From NCBI GenBank assembly GCA_030827315.1, contig JAURER010000004.1, positions 56,194-120,193 of the forward strand: a DNA stretch of 64,000 bases, read 5' to 3'. The notes beneath the pieces are model-generated. The model worked only from the letters and a program-made list of their open reading frames with translations, searched no databases and was not told the DNA's origin. Positions 42,441 through 51,577 of this stretch are shown in pieces. How positions within the stretch are numbered: the first letter of the stretch is position 1; each line of letters begins with the position of its first letter. The DNA comes from Gemmatimonadota bacterium. GTDB taxonomy: Bacteria > Gemmatimonadota > Gemmatimonadetes > Longimicrobiales > Gaopeijiaceae. The translations under genes and the position numbers were made by a program.

Positions 42441-43583
42441 ATGAAGGTCGCCGTGGTGAAGGAAACCCGGTCCGGGGAGACGAGGGTCGCCCTGGTCCCT
42501 CAGGGGGTGAAGCAGCTCCTGAAGAAGGGCCTCGAGGTGTGTGTCGAGCCCGGCGCTGGCCTGACGGCCGGCGTTGCCGACGACGAGTACCGCAGCGCGG
42601 GAGCGACCGTCGCCGACTCGAGGTCGGCCGCGCTCGCCGACGCCGGGCTCGTGCTCCACGTGAACTCGCCCGATGCCGAGCTCGTCGGCGGGCTGAAGCC
42701 CGGAACCGTCCTCGTCTCCTTCCTCAATCCGCTGGGGGACGCGGCACTGATGAAGGGTCTCGCGGCCGGAAGGATCACCGGTGTCTCCATGGAGATGGTG
42801 CCACGCATCACGCGCGCCCAGTCGATGGACGCGCTGTCGTCGCAGGCCACCGTGGCCGGCTACAAGGCGGTGCTGATGGCGGCCGATCACCTTCCGCGCT
42901 TCCTCCCCATGTTCACCACTGCCGCGGGCACCATCCGCCCGGCCAAGGCGCTGGTGCTCGGGGCCGGCGTGGCCGGGCTCCAGGCCATTGCCACGGCGCG
43001 CCGGCTCGGCGCCGTCGTGGAGGCTTTCGACGTCCGGCCGGCGGTCAAGGAACAGGTGGAGAGTCTCGGCGCCAAGTTCCTCGAGGCGGCCGAGACCGTC
43101 ACCGCGGAAGGGGAAGGTGGATACGCCAGGGAGCTCTCCGAGGACCAGCACAGGAAGGAGCTCGAGCTGATCGCGGGTTCCATCTCCGGGGCCGACATCG
43201 TGATCACGACGGCCCAGATCCCCGGCCGCCCGGCGCCCCTGCTGGTCACGGACGAGATGCTGGCCACCATGAAGCCCGGCTCCGTCATCGTGGATCTCGC
43301 GTCCGAAAGCGGAGGGAACTGCTCGGCCACCCGGCGTGGCGAGACCGTCGTCGCGCACGGCGTGACGGTGCTCGGTCCGGTGAACCTGTCCGCTTCGATC
43401 CCGGTCCACGCCAGCCAGATGTATTCGAAGAACATCGTGACGCTCGTCGAGGAGTTCGTGGACGAAGGAGGCCAGCTGAAGCTCGACTTCGACAACGATG
43501 TCGTCGGCCCCGCCACCGTCACCCACGACGGAGAGATCCGCCACGAGCGGGTCCGCGCTGCCGTCGACGGAGCGGGCGCATGA
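42441..43583 (+). CDS. pntAA: NAD(P) transhydrogenase subunit alpha, part 1 (NAD-binding domain)
   Basis: This soluble subunit binds NAD(H) in the proton-translocating transhydrogenase, which makes NADPH from NADH using the proton gradient. The 380-residue protein begins MKVAVVKETRSGETRVALVPQG. The Rossmann motif is VLGAGVAGLQAIATARRLGA, followed by FDVRPAVKEQVESLGA, ITTAQIPGRPAP and MKPGSVIVDLASESGGN. It is split from the membrane part of alpha, as in Rhodospirillum and Thermus. ATG at 42441 has GGAGGG nearby. pntAB follows after 64 nt. Confidence 0.95.
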   Translation: MKVAVVKETRSGETRVALVPQGVKQLLKKGLEVCVEPGAGLTAGVADDEYRSAGATVADSRSAALADAGLVLHVNSPDAELVGGLKPGTVLVSFLNPLGDAALMKGLAAGRITGVSMEMVPRITRAQSMDALSSQATVAGYKAVLMAADHLPRFLPMFTTAAGTIRPAKALVLGAGVAGLQAIATARRLGAVVEAFDVRPAVKEQVESLGAKFLEAAETVTAEGEGGYARELSEDQHRKELELIAGSISGADIVITTAQIPGRPAPLLVTDEMLATMKPGSVIVDLASESGGNCSATRRGETVVAHGVTVLGPVNLSASIPVHASQMYSKNIVTLVEEFVDEGGQLKLDFDNDVVGPATVTHDGEIRHERVRAAVDGAGA

Positions 43584-43647
43584 TGCGTCCCCGACGCCCC
43601 GGCACTCCGAAGTTCACAATCACGTTCCGCCCCTCCGAGGAGGTCTG

Positions 43648-43926
43648 ATGGGCGAGTTGATGATCGGACTCTACGTCTTCGTGCTCGCGACCCTGACCGG
43701 CCGCGAGATCATCACCAAGGTGCCCCCTACCCTCCACACGCCGCTCATGTCCGGTGCGAACGCCATCTCCGGGATCGCCATCGTCGGCGCCCTGGTGGTG
43801 GCGGGCCGCGCGGAAGGCGCGCTCCAGACGGGGCTCGGAATCGCGGCCATCGCGATGGCCATGATCAACGTGGTGGGCGGGTTCTTGGTCACCGACCGCA
43901 TGCTCGGCATGTTCCGGAAGAAGTAG
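43648..43926 (+). CDS. pntAB: NAD(P) transhydrogenase subunit alpha, part 2 (membrane domain)
   Basis: The 92-residue protein is three or four transmembrane helices long. It carries the family segment GREIITKVPPTLHTPLMSGANAISGI (in parts: VPPTLHTPLMSG, NAISGIAIVGAL), which lines the proton channel with the beta subunit. ATG at 43648 is preceded by GAGGAGGT, a strong ribosome-binding site. A longer frame upstream is not conserved. It is 9 nt before pntB, so the three genes form one unit. Confidence 0.94.
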   Translation: MGELMIGLYVFVLATLTGREIITKVPPTLHTPLMSGANAISGIAIVGALVVAGRAEGALQTGLGIAAIAMAMINVVGGFLVTDRMLGMFRKK

Positions 43927-43935
43927 GAGACGACC

Positions 43936-45336
43936 ATGAACCTCGATCACTCGATCATCGAAATCGTCTATCTCCTTTCCGCGATCCTTTTCGTCGTGGG
44001 CCTCAAGCGGCTGCAGTCTCCCGCGACGGCCCGCGCAGGAAACGCCCTGGCGGCGGTGGCGATGCTCCTGGCCATCATCGCCACCGTGGTGGACGCCGAG
44101 ATCCTGTCCTGGAGCGGCATCCTCATCGGCATGGTGATCGGGAGCCTGGTGGGCGCCGTGGCGGCCACGCGCGTCGCCATGACCGACATGCCGCAGCTCG
44201 TGGGCATCTTCAACGGCTTCGGCGGTGGCGCGTCGGCGCTGGTGGCGATCACGGAGTTCGTAAGCAACCCGGCCGTCGGGGCGAGCTCGGCGGGCATCAC
44301 GATGATGCTCGGCACGCTGATCGGCGCGGTGACCTTCACGGGATCCTTCATCGCGTTCGCGAAGCTCCAGGAGCTGATGACGGGCAACCCGATCACCTTC
44401 CCCGGTCAGAACGCCTTCAACGCGGTGATCTTCATCGGGGTGCTCCTCCTCGGAGCGGCCGCGCTCGGCGTCGGGGGCCTCGCGGTGTCGACGCAGACGC
44501 TGTTCTGGGCCTTCCTCGCAGGCGGCCTGATCCTCGGAATCCTGATCGTGATCCCGATCGGGGGTGCCGACATGCCGGTGGTCATCTCGCTCCTGAATTC
44601 GTATTCAGGCCTCGCGGCCAGCGCCGCCGGCTTCGTGATCGGCAACATGGTGCTGATCATCTCCGGGGCGCTGGTGGGTGCGGCCGGCCTCATCCTCACC
44701 ATGCTCATGTGCAAGGGGATGAACCGTTCCCTCGCCAACGTCGCCTTCGGTGGCTTCGGTGGCACGGCCGCCGCCGGCGTGGACCGGTCGCTCATCGGCA
44801 AGCGGCCCGTGAAGCGGGCCGATGCCGAGGCGGTCGCAGCGGAGCTCGGCTACGTGAACTCCGTGGTGATCGTGCCGGGGTACGGCCTCGCCGTGGCCCA
44901 GGCGCAGCACGAGCTCCGCAAGGTCGGCGACCTGCTCCAGGAGCGCGGCGTGACCGTCCGCTACGCGATCCACCCGGTGGCGGGTCGGATGCCCGGCCAC
45001 ATGAACGTCCTGCTGGCCGAGGCGGACGTGAGCTACGACAAGCTCTTCGACCTCGACGAGATCAACGACGATTTCTCGAACACGGACGCGGTGCTGATCG
45101 TGGGCGCGAACGACGTGTGCAATCCGGCGGCCCGGGATCCCGGCAGCGTGATCGCCGGCATGCCCATCCTCGATGTCGACAAGGCCCGGCGCGTGATCGT
45201 GATGAAGCGGAGCCTGTCGCCCGGATTCGCAGGCATCGATAACGACCTCTTCTACTTCGACCACACCCTGATGTTCTTCGGCGACGCGAAGGGCTCGATG
45301 AGCGACCTCGTGCGCGCCGTCCGGGAGCTGGCCTAG
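43936..45336 (+). CDS. pntB: NAD(P) transhydrogenase subunit beta
   Basis: The 466-residue protein has about nine transmembrane helices (residues 1 to about 265) and a C-terminal NADP(H)-binding domain III. The latter shows VVIVPGYGLAVAQAQHEL, IHPVAGRMPGHMNVLLAEA, VLIVGANDVCNPAA, IAGMPILDVDKA and MKRSLSPGFAGIDN. All hallmark segments for NADP binding and hydride transfer are intact. It ends the pnt operon and converges on the decarboxylase gene, with a shared hairpin between them. Confidence 0.96.
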   Translation: MNLDHSIIEIVYLLSAILFVVGLKRLQSPATARAGNALAAVAMLLAIIATVVDAEILSWSGILIGMVIGSLVGAVAATRVAMTDMPQLVGIFNGFGGGASALVAITEFVSNPAVGASSAGITMMLGTLIGAVTFTGSFIAFAKLQELMTGNPITFPGQNAFNAVIFIGVLLLGAAALGVGGLAVSTQTLFWAFLAGGLILGILIVIPIGGADMPVVISLLNSYSGLAASAAGFVIGNMVLIISGALVGAAGLILTMLMCKGMNRSLANVAFGGFGGTAAAGVDRSLIGKRPVKRADAEAVAAELGYVNSVVIVPGYGLAVAQAQHELRKVGDLLQERGVTVRYAIHPVAGRMPGHMNVLLAEADVSYDKLFDLDEINDDFSNTDAVLIVGANDVCNPAARDPGSVIAGMPILDVDKARRVIVMKRSLSPGFAGIDNDLFYFDHTLMFFGDAKGSMSDLVRAVRELA

Positions 45337-45351
45337 CCAAAGCGCCCCCCC

Positions 45352-45386
45352 CCGAGGCGGCCCGGTCTATCCCCGGGCCGCCTCGG
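45352..45386. terminator. Shared hairpin between pntB and the decarboxylase gene
   Basis: CCGAGGCGGCCCGG and its exact complement form a perfect 14-bp stem with a 7-nt loop. It lies 15 nt after the pntB stop and includes the stop codon (45367-45369) of the convergent decarboxylase gene. It could act as a bidirectional terminator, though T-runs are absent. Confidence 0.55.
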
Positions 45387-46806
45387 CGGCGTTCCGGAGC
45401 AACGTCCACGTGCGCGCGACGTGCGCCTGGGTCGTTTTCACGTTCCCGACCGCGATCCGCAACGTGGTCCGCCCGCCGAGCGCGGTGTGCGTCAAAAATG
45501 CCTCGCCGCTCGCGTTGACCCGCTCCATGATCCGGTGATTGAGGCGGTCCGCCTCCTCGCCCCCGACCTCGTCCGGGGCGAAACGGAACGCGACGAGCCC
45601 GAGGTCCACGGGCGCCACCACGGTCCACCCCGGCGTGTCCTCGATCCATCCGGCCAGCGCCTTCGCCAGGTCGACGTGCTCCCGGATCCGATCCTCGAGG
45701 CCCTCCCGCCCGAAATAGCGCAGAACGAACCACAGCTTGAGCGATCGGAAGCGCCGCCCGAGCGACACGCCGTAGTCCATCAGGCTGCGCGAGGCGGCCA
45801 GTTCGCTCGAAGTCAGGTACTCGGGCACGATCGAGAACGCCCGCACGAGCGCCTGCGGACGGCGGCAGTAGAGCACGGAGCAGTCGATGGGGGTGAAGAG
45901 CCACTTGTGCGGGTTCACCACGATCGAGTCGGCACCTTCCCATCCCTCGAAGAGCGGTCTCAGCTCGGGCACGATGGCGGCGGGCCCGCCGTAGGCGGCG
46001 TCGACGTGGACCCAGGCCCCGTGCTCGCGGGCCAGCGCGACCACGTCGGCCACCGGGTCCACCGACGCGGTCGACGTCGTACCGAGCGTCGGCACCACGG
46101 CGACGGGCTGCAGGCCGGCGTCCACGTCCTCGCGCAGGGCTCGCGCGAGCTCCTCCACGTCCATCCGGAAGTATGGATCCGTCGGGATCTTCCGGAACCC
46201 ATCCTGGCCGAACCCCAGGGTGAGCGCGGCCTTTTCCACCGAGGAATGCGCGTGCTCGGAGGCGTAGATCCTCCCGGGTCGAAGCCCGAACATGCCCGCT
46301 CGGTGCGACTCGGGGTACGCCACCTCGCGCGCGGCCGCGAGCGCGTAGAGCGAGGAAGACGACGCCGTGTCGTTGATGACCCCCTCGAACGTCGCAGGCA
46401 GACCGAGCAGCACGCGCAGCCACGCCGTCGTGACGTCCTCGAGCTCGGTCGCCGCCGGCGAGCTGCGCCAGACCATCGCGTTGACGTTGAGGGCCGCGGC
46501 GAGCATCTCGCCGAGGATACCGGGGCCCGAGGCGCTGACGGAGAAATAGCCGAAGAAGGCAGGGTGGTTCCAGTGGGTGATCCCCGGCACCACCAGTCGG
46601 CGGAAGTCGTCGAGTACGCGCTCCATCGGCTCCCCCCGGGCAGGAGGCTCGGCGGGAAGGGCCGCGGTGAGATCGCCCGGGCGGACCGAGGGGAAGACGG
46701 GCATATCACCGACCCCCGCCAGGTAGTCGGCGATCCAGTCGGAGACGTCGTGGGCATGACGCCGCAACTCCCCGGGCGGCATGTCACCGGTGCGGGGGCT
46801 CGTCAC
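45367..46806 (-). CDS. PLP-dependent aromatic L-amino-acid-type decarboxylase
   Basis: The 479-residue protein belongs to the group II decarboxylases (DOPA/tyrosine/tryptophan decarboxylase-like). It shows HPAFFGYFSVSASGPGILGEMLAAALN (in parts: HPAFFGYF, ILGEMLAAALN), SEHAHSSVEKAA, TLGTTSTASVD, VHVDAAYGG and the PLP-lysine motif NPHKW (Lys301). The aromatic-amino-acid substrate is likely but not proven. GTG at 46806 overlaps the next gene's stop (GTGA) and has GGGAGG upstream; ATG at 46782 is an alternative. The C-terminus is complete. Confidence 0.93.
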   Translation of the reverse strand: MTSPRTGDMPPGELRRHAHDVSDWIADYLAGVGDMPVFPSVRPGDLTAALPAEPPARGEPMERVLDDFRRLVVPGITHWNHPAFFGYFSVSASGPGILGEMLAAALNVNAMVWRSSPAATELEDVTTAWLRVLLGLPATFEGVINDTASSSSLYALAAAREVAYPESHRAGMFGLRPGRIYASEHAHSSVEKAALTLGFGQDGFRKIPTDPYFRMDVEELARALREDVDAGLQPVAVVPTLGTTSTASVDPVADVVALAREHGAWVHVDAAYGGPAAIVPELRPLFEGWEGADSIVVNPHKWLFTPIDCSVLYCRRPQALVRAFSIVPEYLTSSELAASRSLMDYGVSLGRRFRSLKLWFVLRYFGREGLEDRIREHVDLAKALAGWIEDTPGWTVVAPVDLGLVAFRFAPDEVGGEEADRLNHRIMERVNASGEAFLTHTALGGRTTLRIAVGNVKTTQAHVARTWTLLRNAAEAARG

Positions 46807-47396
46807 CGGCTCGCCTCCCCGAACTCGACTCGGTGCTGCAGGTTCTCCCGGAGCTCCGCCTCGATCTGACGGAGCTGCTGTTCCGCTTCGGCCGCGACGT
46901 CGCCCCCGCGCAGGAGCGCCGTCGTCTGGTCTCCTTCGAAAAACTCGAAGAAGAGCGAATCCGTGTGACCCACGCTCCCGTGCGTGACGGCAAGATCGAG
47001 GGCCCGATTCATCCGCAGGATCTCCCTCAGGGAGAGGCGGACGGTGCCCCCGGCGGGCGGACTGCGGTAGAGGTCCCGGATCACGAGCTCGCGCAGCAGC
47101 TGAAGCTCCTCGATGGCCTCGCCAGCGGCAAGACCGCGCTTGGCCGCGATGGCGCCGTAGAGCTCCGACGTCCGGATCCAGAAGGGTGCCACCAGCGCGC
47201 GGTGCGGACCCACCATGAGGGGCAGAAGCCGCACGAGCAGTTCGGTGAACCGTTCCAGGACCGGCGTGAGGCGGCGTTCGCCCACGTGTCCCCGACGCCG
47301 GATCTCCTCCGTCCAGCGCTCCGTGAGCGAAGGTACGAGCCCCTCGAGCCAGGTCGCGAGCTCGCGCGGGCCGCGCTGACGATCGAACCTCATCAT
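46803..47396 (-). CDS. Small helical protein, possibly RsbRD N-terminal-like sensor domain
   Basis: The 197-residue product is almost wholly alpha-helical: TWLEGLVPSLTERWTEEIRRRG, TPVLERFTELLVRLLPLMVGP and AIEELQLLRELVIRDLY (in parts) recall the four-helix RsbRD N-terminal or hemoprotein-like sensor modules found before PAS or kinase domains, but no output domain follows. The family call is tentative. ATG at 47396 is used, with earlier starts possible. It is translationally coupled to the decarboxylase and lies 131 nt downstream of the giant sensor kinase. Confidence 0.6.
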   Translation of the reverse strand: MMRFDRQRGPRELATWLEGLVPSLTERWTEEIRRRGHVGERRLTPVLERFTELLVRLLPLMVGPHRALVAPFWIRTSELYGAIAAKRGLAAGEAIEELQLLRELVIRDLYRSPPAGGTVRLSLREILRMNRALDLAVTHGSVGHTDSLFFEFFEGDQTTALLRGGDVAAEAEQQLRQIEAELRENLQHRVEFGEASR

Positions 47397-47527
47397 CGTG
47401 CCGCGGCGCTTGCGGGGAGTCGGATGGACGGGCCTCATGCGTTCGGGGAGAGCGGCTCTGTGAGCGATCGGAATGTACATGTTTCGCGTAATGGCGGCCG
47501 CAACGTATCCCGGGCTTTGTCCGAGAG

Positions 47528-50500
47528 CTACTCGTCCGGCTCGGCGGCCTGTCCACCCTCCGGCCACGCCCGGAGCCGGACGGTGACCGTGGTGCCCTTC
47601 CCCACTTCACTCTCAACCGAGACCGTACCGCCCCACGCGCGCACGACCCGCTGGACGATGGCGAGGCCGAGCCCCGTACCCTTCGAACGCGTGCTGAACT
47701 GCGGCTCGAAGATGCGGGGAAGCACGTCGGGCGGGATACCGGAACCGTTGTCCACGACCGCCAGCTCGACCCACCCCTCGTCGGCGAGGTGCCCTCGGAT
47801 GACGATGCGCGTTCCGGTGTCTCCCGCCATCCGCGCATTCTCGAGAAGGTTCACCAGAACCTCCTTGAGTTCGGCGTTGCGCGCGACCACCGGCGGGAGC
47901 CCTCGCTCCAGGTCCTGATCGAACCGGACCCGGGCCGCCGAGCTGCCGTAGAGCGCCATCACGTCACCCACGACGTCGCCGAGCAACACGGGTGCGAGCG
48001 GCGCCGCCTGATCACCCGGAGCTCCGAAACGGGAGAACGACTGGGCGATCTCCGCGAGGCGGTCGATCTCCAGCAGCATCGCGTCGACGTTCTTCACGAG
48101 GATCTCGCCGAAACGCGGGTGGCCGTCGTCCCACGCGCGTCGCACGTGCTGCGCGCTCAGCTTGATGGGCGTGAGCGGGTTCTTCACCTCGTGTGCCACC
48201 TGACGGGCCATCTCGCCCCATGCCAGGACCCGCTCCGCGCGCAGTTCGTCGGTGACGTCGTCCAGCGCCACGACGACGCCTCGGCGCGTTCCGAAAGTAC
48301 CAAGCCTGCGGGCCCGAACACGGACCCGGCGTTCGCCGATCTGGATGTCCGAGCTCGCGTCGTCGGCGTTCCCGGCGAGGTGCTCCCCGAGCCACCTCGT
48401 GAGAGCGTCGCCGAGCTCGTCGGAGGGCGGGAGCACCGCCCCGATGGCGACCTCGGTGCCCAGGAGCTCCTCGGCCCGCGGGTTCACAAGCATCACGCGC
48501 CCGGTCGGATCGAGGGCGACCATGCCCACCGCCGCCTCGTCCATAATCAGTTGGGTGCGCCGGGACGTGCGCACGAGCTGACGACGCGCGCGTCGTACGC
48601 GGCCCACCATGCGGTTGAATGCGCGGAACACCGCACCGAATTCGTCCTGTCGGTTCGCCGGAAGCCGGAGCGCGAGATCGCCCGCGCCGACCCTCTCCGA
48701 CGCGATCTGGAGCGCCTGGATGGGACGGGTCAGGGCGCGCCCGGCGATCATCGCGAGACCGAGGGAAAGCCCGGCACCGAGAAGAACCACGAAGGCCAGC
48801 AGCTCCAGCAGTTCGGTGGTCTGCAGCGCGCTCGTTCCGGCCTGAAGCGGGATCTGGGCCGCGAGAAGGTCGCCGTCCGGCAGGCGCCGGTAGGCCGTGC
48901 CGTACTCCCAGCGGCCCAGAGACGTCTGACGGAATTCGCGAACCGTGGAGTAGCCGTCCAGGCTGCGGTGCACCTCATACGGCGTCCACCCCTCGTACAG
49001 CCCCAGATCGACCAGCTCGACGACCGATCCATCGCGCAGGGCACCCTCCCGGTACTCCAGGAGCTCGGCACCCACCTGGTCGGCGAGCCGCGCCATCTGG
49101 CCGCCGAACGCGCGGTACCACCCCACCGCGTCCTCGACGACGCGCTCCGCGATGACCTGCGCCGAGCGCCTGGACGCCTGGTCGAGCGCACGGAAGGCCA
49201 GCGTTCCGAAGACGGCGTTGGCGAGCGCGAAAAAGCCGAAGAGGGCGAGCGTCACCCGGGCCCGGAAGGAGATCGGGATCGCGCGGATGCGGAACGTATC
49301 CCGGCCCGGATCGCCCCGGACCAGACGCCCACCGAGGAGCGCCGCGAGCAGCAGCACCAGGTTGAGCGCGGCGAGCAGACTCGCTCTCGCCACACGCAGG
49401 GGAATTCCCGGCAGATCCACCGCGTAGAGGGCGTGGTACCGCGCCCCGTTTGAAAAGGAGAGGCCCGCGTCGACGCGCCATCCTTCCGCGGTGCGCGTGC
49501 GCGCGACGCTGTCGGGAGCGGTCTGACCGGCGGGCACGGGAAGGACCGTGAGGGCCTCGAATTCCTCGACGCCCGCGCCGCGCACGAGCGGTCCCACCCC
49601 GGCCCGGCCGGAGCGCTCCGGGAAGGGCGGTACGACGGCCACGAGCATGCGTCCCTCGCGAAGGGCGACGGTGGCGATATACCGGGCGTCGTCGATGTCG
49701 AGCTCGACGACGCGCGTCCCGCCGAGCCTGCGCCCCTCGGCGACCACCTCCTGGTAGGGCTGGGGTTCGCTCTCGCCTGCCGCGACGCGGAGCCCCGCGC
49801 CGGGAGATCCGTCCCGCGCCTCCATCTGGAGGCGGACGGGGTAGCCCTGGGCCGAAAGGCCGCTCATCCGCCACGCCTCGTAAAGAATCGTGACGTCTTC
49901 CGCCGCGAGAGCATCGAGCGAATCGGCGACGGCGGCGAAAGCCCGGAGACGCACGTCGACCTCCGGGTCCGTCTTCGCCCGCACCTGGTCGAGACGGGCC
50001 TCGCCCCGCAGGATGCGCGCCTCGATGCCCTGCCCCCACACGATGGGGATCGCCGCCGTGCTGCCGAGGACGATCGCGAGCGCCCACGCGCCCGCGGGGC
50101 GCTGCCATCCGCTCCACGCGTCGACGCCGTACGCGCCCACGGCCAGCGGCACCCCCCACGCCAGGGCCCACCAGACCGTGACGTGGCCGGACCAGGCCGC
50201 GACTCCCCCGACCATGGCGGAAAGCGCCACGGCCAGGAGCACCGCGGCCCACGGCGCCGCCCGGCGGGGCGACGCCGTGCGACTGATCGAGAGAAGGAGC
50301 CCGGCGAGGGCCGCGAGGATGCCCGCGGCGACGATCTCGTACGCGATCCACTCGGGACGTCGGCCGGTCAGCAGGTCGGGCGCGAGCCCCCGGTCCAGAG
50401 AGAGAAGCGCGACGGGGTAGACCGCGGCGGTGACCAGGCCGGCCACCCCGGGGTGCAGACGGAAGCCGGGACGGGGCAGCGAGGGCAGCAGGACGTGCGC

Positions 50501-51577
50501 GGCGATCACCGCCAGGGCCGCGCGGCCGACCGGAACCGGGCGCCCCCCCACGGAGAAGAGCCCGGGGTCCAGGAGGGACGAGAGCGCGCCGGTCGAAGGG
50601 ATCGGAACGCACATGGCCCCGACGACGAGCGTCACCGCCGCCGCCGCGGCCTCGCGGCGGCCCTCCGCACCGCCGAGCGCCAGAAGCAGCCACGCGGCTG
50701 CGGCCAGGGCGAAGACGACCGCAGCCCACCGTTCGCGTACGGTCGCGATCCGCTCGACCCGCTCCGGCTGATCCAGCACCACGGACAGGAGGCGGTCGTC
50801 GTCGAGGTCGAGGTCCCACACCGCTTCAGCGAAGCCGGGGTCCTCCTCGGTGATGCGGATCCGCTCTCCAGTCCCGCGGAAGAAGTTCGTGGCCAGGTCG
50901 CTCATGTCCGCACCCAGCCCCTCGGGCAGCGAGGCCCGAAGCAGGTAGGCCGCCGCAGCCACGCTCCCGTCCGGTCCCACGGACGTCACGTACAGGTAGC
51001 CGAAGAGAGGGAGATCCCGATACGACTCCCGCCGCTGGCCTTGCTGCACGCTCTCGGGGACCTTTCCACGGTGGGTGCCGTCCCACGCGACGAGACGTCC
51101 CTCGCTGTCGTACAGGGCCAACGCCGACGCGCCGAATCGGGCCCGGATCTCCGCGACGGAGGACGGATCGAGCGGGCGACCGGACTCCGACGCCAGAGCG
51201 ATCAGCGCGTCGGCCGCGCCGCCGCCGGCCAGCTGTCGGCGATCGAGCTCCGCGCTCAGGAGGTCGCCGACTCGGTCGACTCGCTCGGACCAGTACCGGT
51301 CCCAGTCGCTGGCCACGAACGCGATCTGGCGCTCGGCGTGGAATCCCACGAGGATGCCAACGGTGACGAGTGCGAGCGCCCAGGCCCGCACCCGCTGCCC
51401 GGGGCCCGGCCGCAGGAGGGCGCCGAAGACGACGAGGACCGCGGCAGCGAGGAGCGGCCAGACCGGGACGCCTCCGGACCACGCCCACAGCGACACCACG
51501 GCGAGCCAGGGCACGAACCGGCAGAGCCGGCCCGCGACCGCAGGTCGCTGCTCCATGGAAGGAGATGTGAGTGTCAT
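47528..51577 (-). CDS. Giant multi-transmembrane NtrY-like sensor histidine kinase
   Basis: The 1349-residue protein has some ten to fourteen transmembrane helices in three groups. An N-terminal group (about 20-84) precedes an extracytoplasmic domain (about 85-280). A block of helices (about 280-515) precedes a second soluble region, and helices near 730, 776 and 922 flank a third. HAMP (about 945-1000), PAS (about 1005-1110) and kinase domains follow, with H-box GEMARQVAHEVKNPLTPIKLS (His1129; in parts), N-box LENARM and G-box GTGLGLAIV. ATG at 51577 would overlap the divergent creatininase-family gene by 7 nt; ATG at 51556 avoids this. Confidence 0.88.
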   Translation of the reverse strand: MTLTSPSMEQRPAVAGRLCRFVPWLAVVSLWAWSGGVPVWPLLAAAVLVVFGALLRPGPGQRVRAWALALVTVGILVGFHAERQIAFVASDWDRYWSERVDRVGDLLSAELDRRQLAGGGAADALIALASESGRPLDPSSVAEIRARFGASALALYDSEGRLVAWDGTHRGKVPESVQQGQRRESYRDLPLFGYLYVTSVGPDGSVAAAAYLLRASLPEGLGADMSDLATNFFRGTGERIRITEEDPGFAEAVWDLDLDDDRLLSVVLDQPERVERIATVRERWAAVVFALAAAAWLLLALGGAEGRREAAAAAVTLVVGAMCVPIPSTGALSSLLDPGLFSVGGRPVPVGRAALAVIAAHVLLPSLPRPGFRLHPGVAGLVTAAVYPVALLSLDRGLAPDLLTGRRPEWIAYEIVAAGILAALAGLLLSISRTASPRRAAPWAAVLLAVALSAMVGGVAAWSGHVTVWWALAWGVPLAVGAYGVDAWSGWQRPAGAWALAIVLGSTAAIPIVWGQGIEARILRGEARLDQVRAKTDPEVDVRLRAFAAVADSLDALAAEDVTILYEAWRMSGLSAQGYPVRLQMEARDGSPGAGLRVAAGESEPQPYQEVVAEGRRLGGTRVVELDIDDARYIATVALREGRMLVAVVPPFPERSGRAGVGPLVRGAGVEEFEALTVLPVPAGQTAPDSVARTRTAEGWRVDAGLSFSNGARYHALYAVDLPGIPLRVARASLLAALNLVLLLAALLGGRLVRGDPGRDTFRIRAIPISFRARVTLALFGFFALANAVFGTLAFRALDQASRRSAQVIAERVVEDAVGWYRAFGGQMARLADQVGAELLEYREGALRDGSVVELVDLGLYEGWTPYEVHRSLDGYSTVREFRQTSLGRWEYGTAYRRLPDGDLLAAQIPLQAGTSALQTTELLELLAFVVLLGAGLSLGLAMIAGRALTRPIQALQIASERVGAGDLALRLPANRQDEFGAVFRAFNRMVGRVRRARRQLVRTSRRTQLIMDEAAVGMVALDPTGRVMLVNPRAEELLGTEVAIGAVLPPSDELGDALTRWLGEHLAGNADDASSDIQIGERRVRVRARRLGTFGTRRGVVVALDDVTDELRAERVLAWGEMARQVAHEVKNPLTPIKLSAQHVRRAWDDGHPRFGEILVKNVDAMLLEIDRLAEIAQSFSRFGAPGDQAAPLAPVLLGDVVGDVMALYGSSAARVRFDQDLERGLPPVVARNAELKEVLVNLLENARMAGDTGTRIVIRGHLADEGWVELAVVDNGSGIPPDVLPRIFEPQFSTRSKGTGLGLAIVQRVVRAWGGTVSVESEVGKGTTVTVRLRAWPEGGQAAEPDE

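Noticed and set aside
40739..43648. A 969-codon plus-strand frame across comM and pntAA
   Set aside because: It shadows two certain genes on both strands and is low in conserved sequence.
45345..45353. Poly-C tract after pntB as a phase-variation site
   Set aside because: It lies outside coding sequence, just after the stop codon, and is no longer than expected in such GC-rich DNA.
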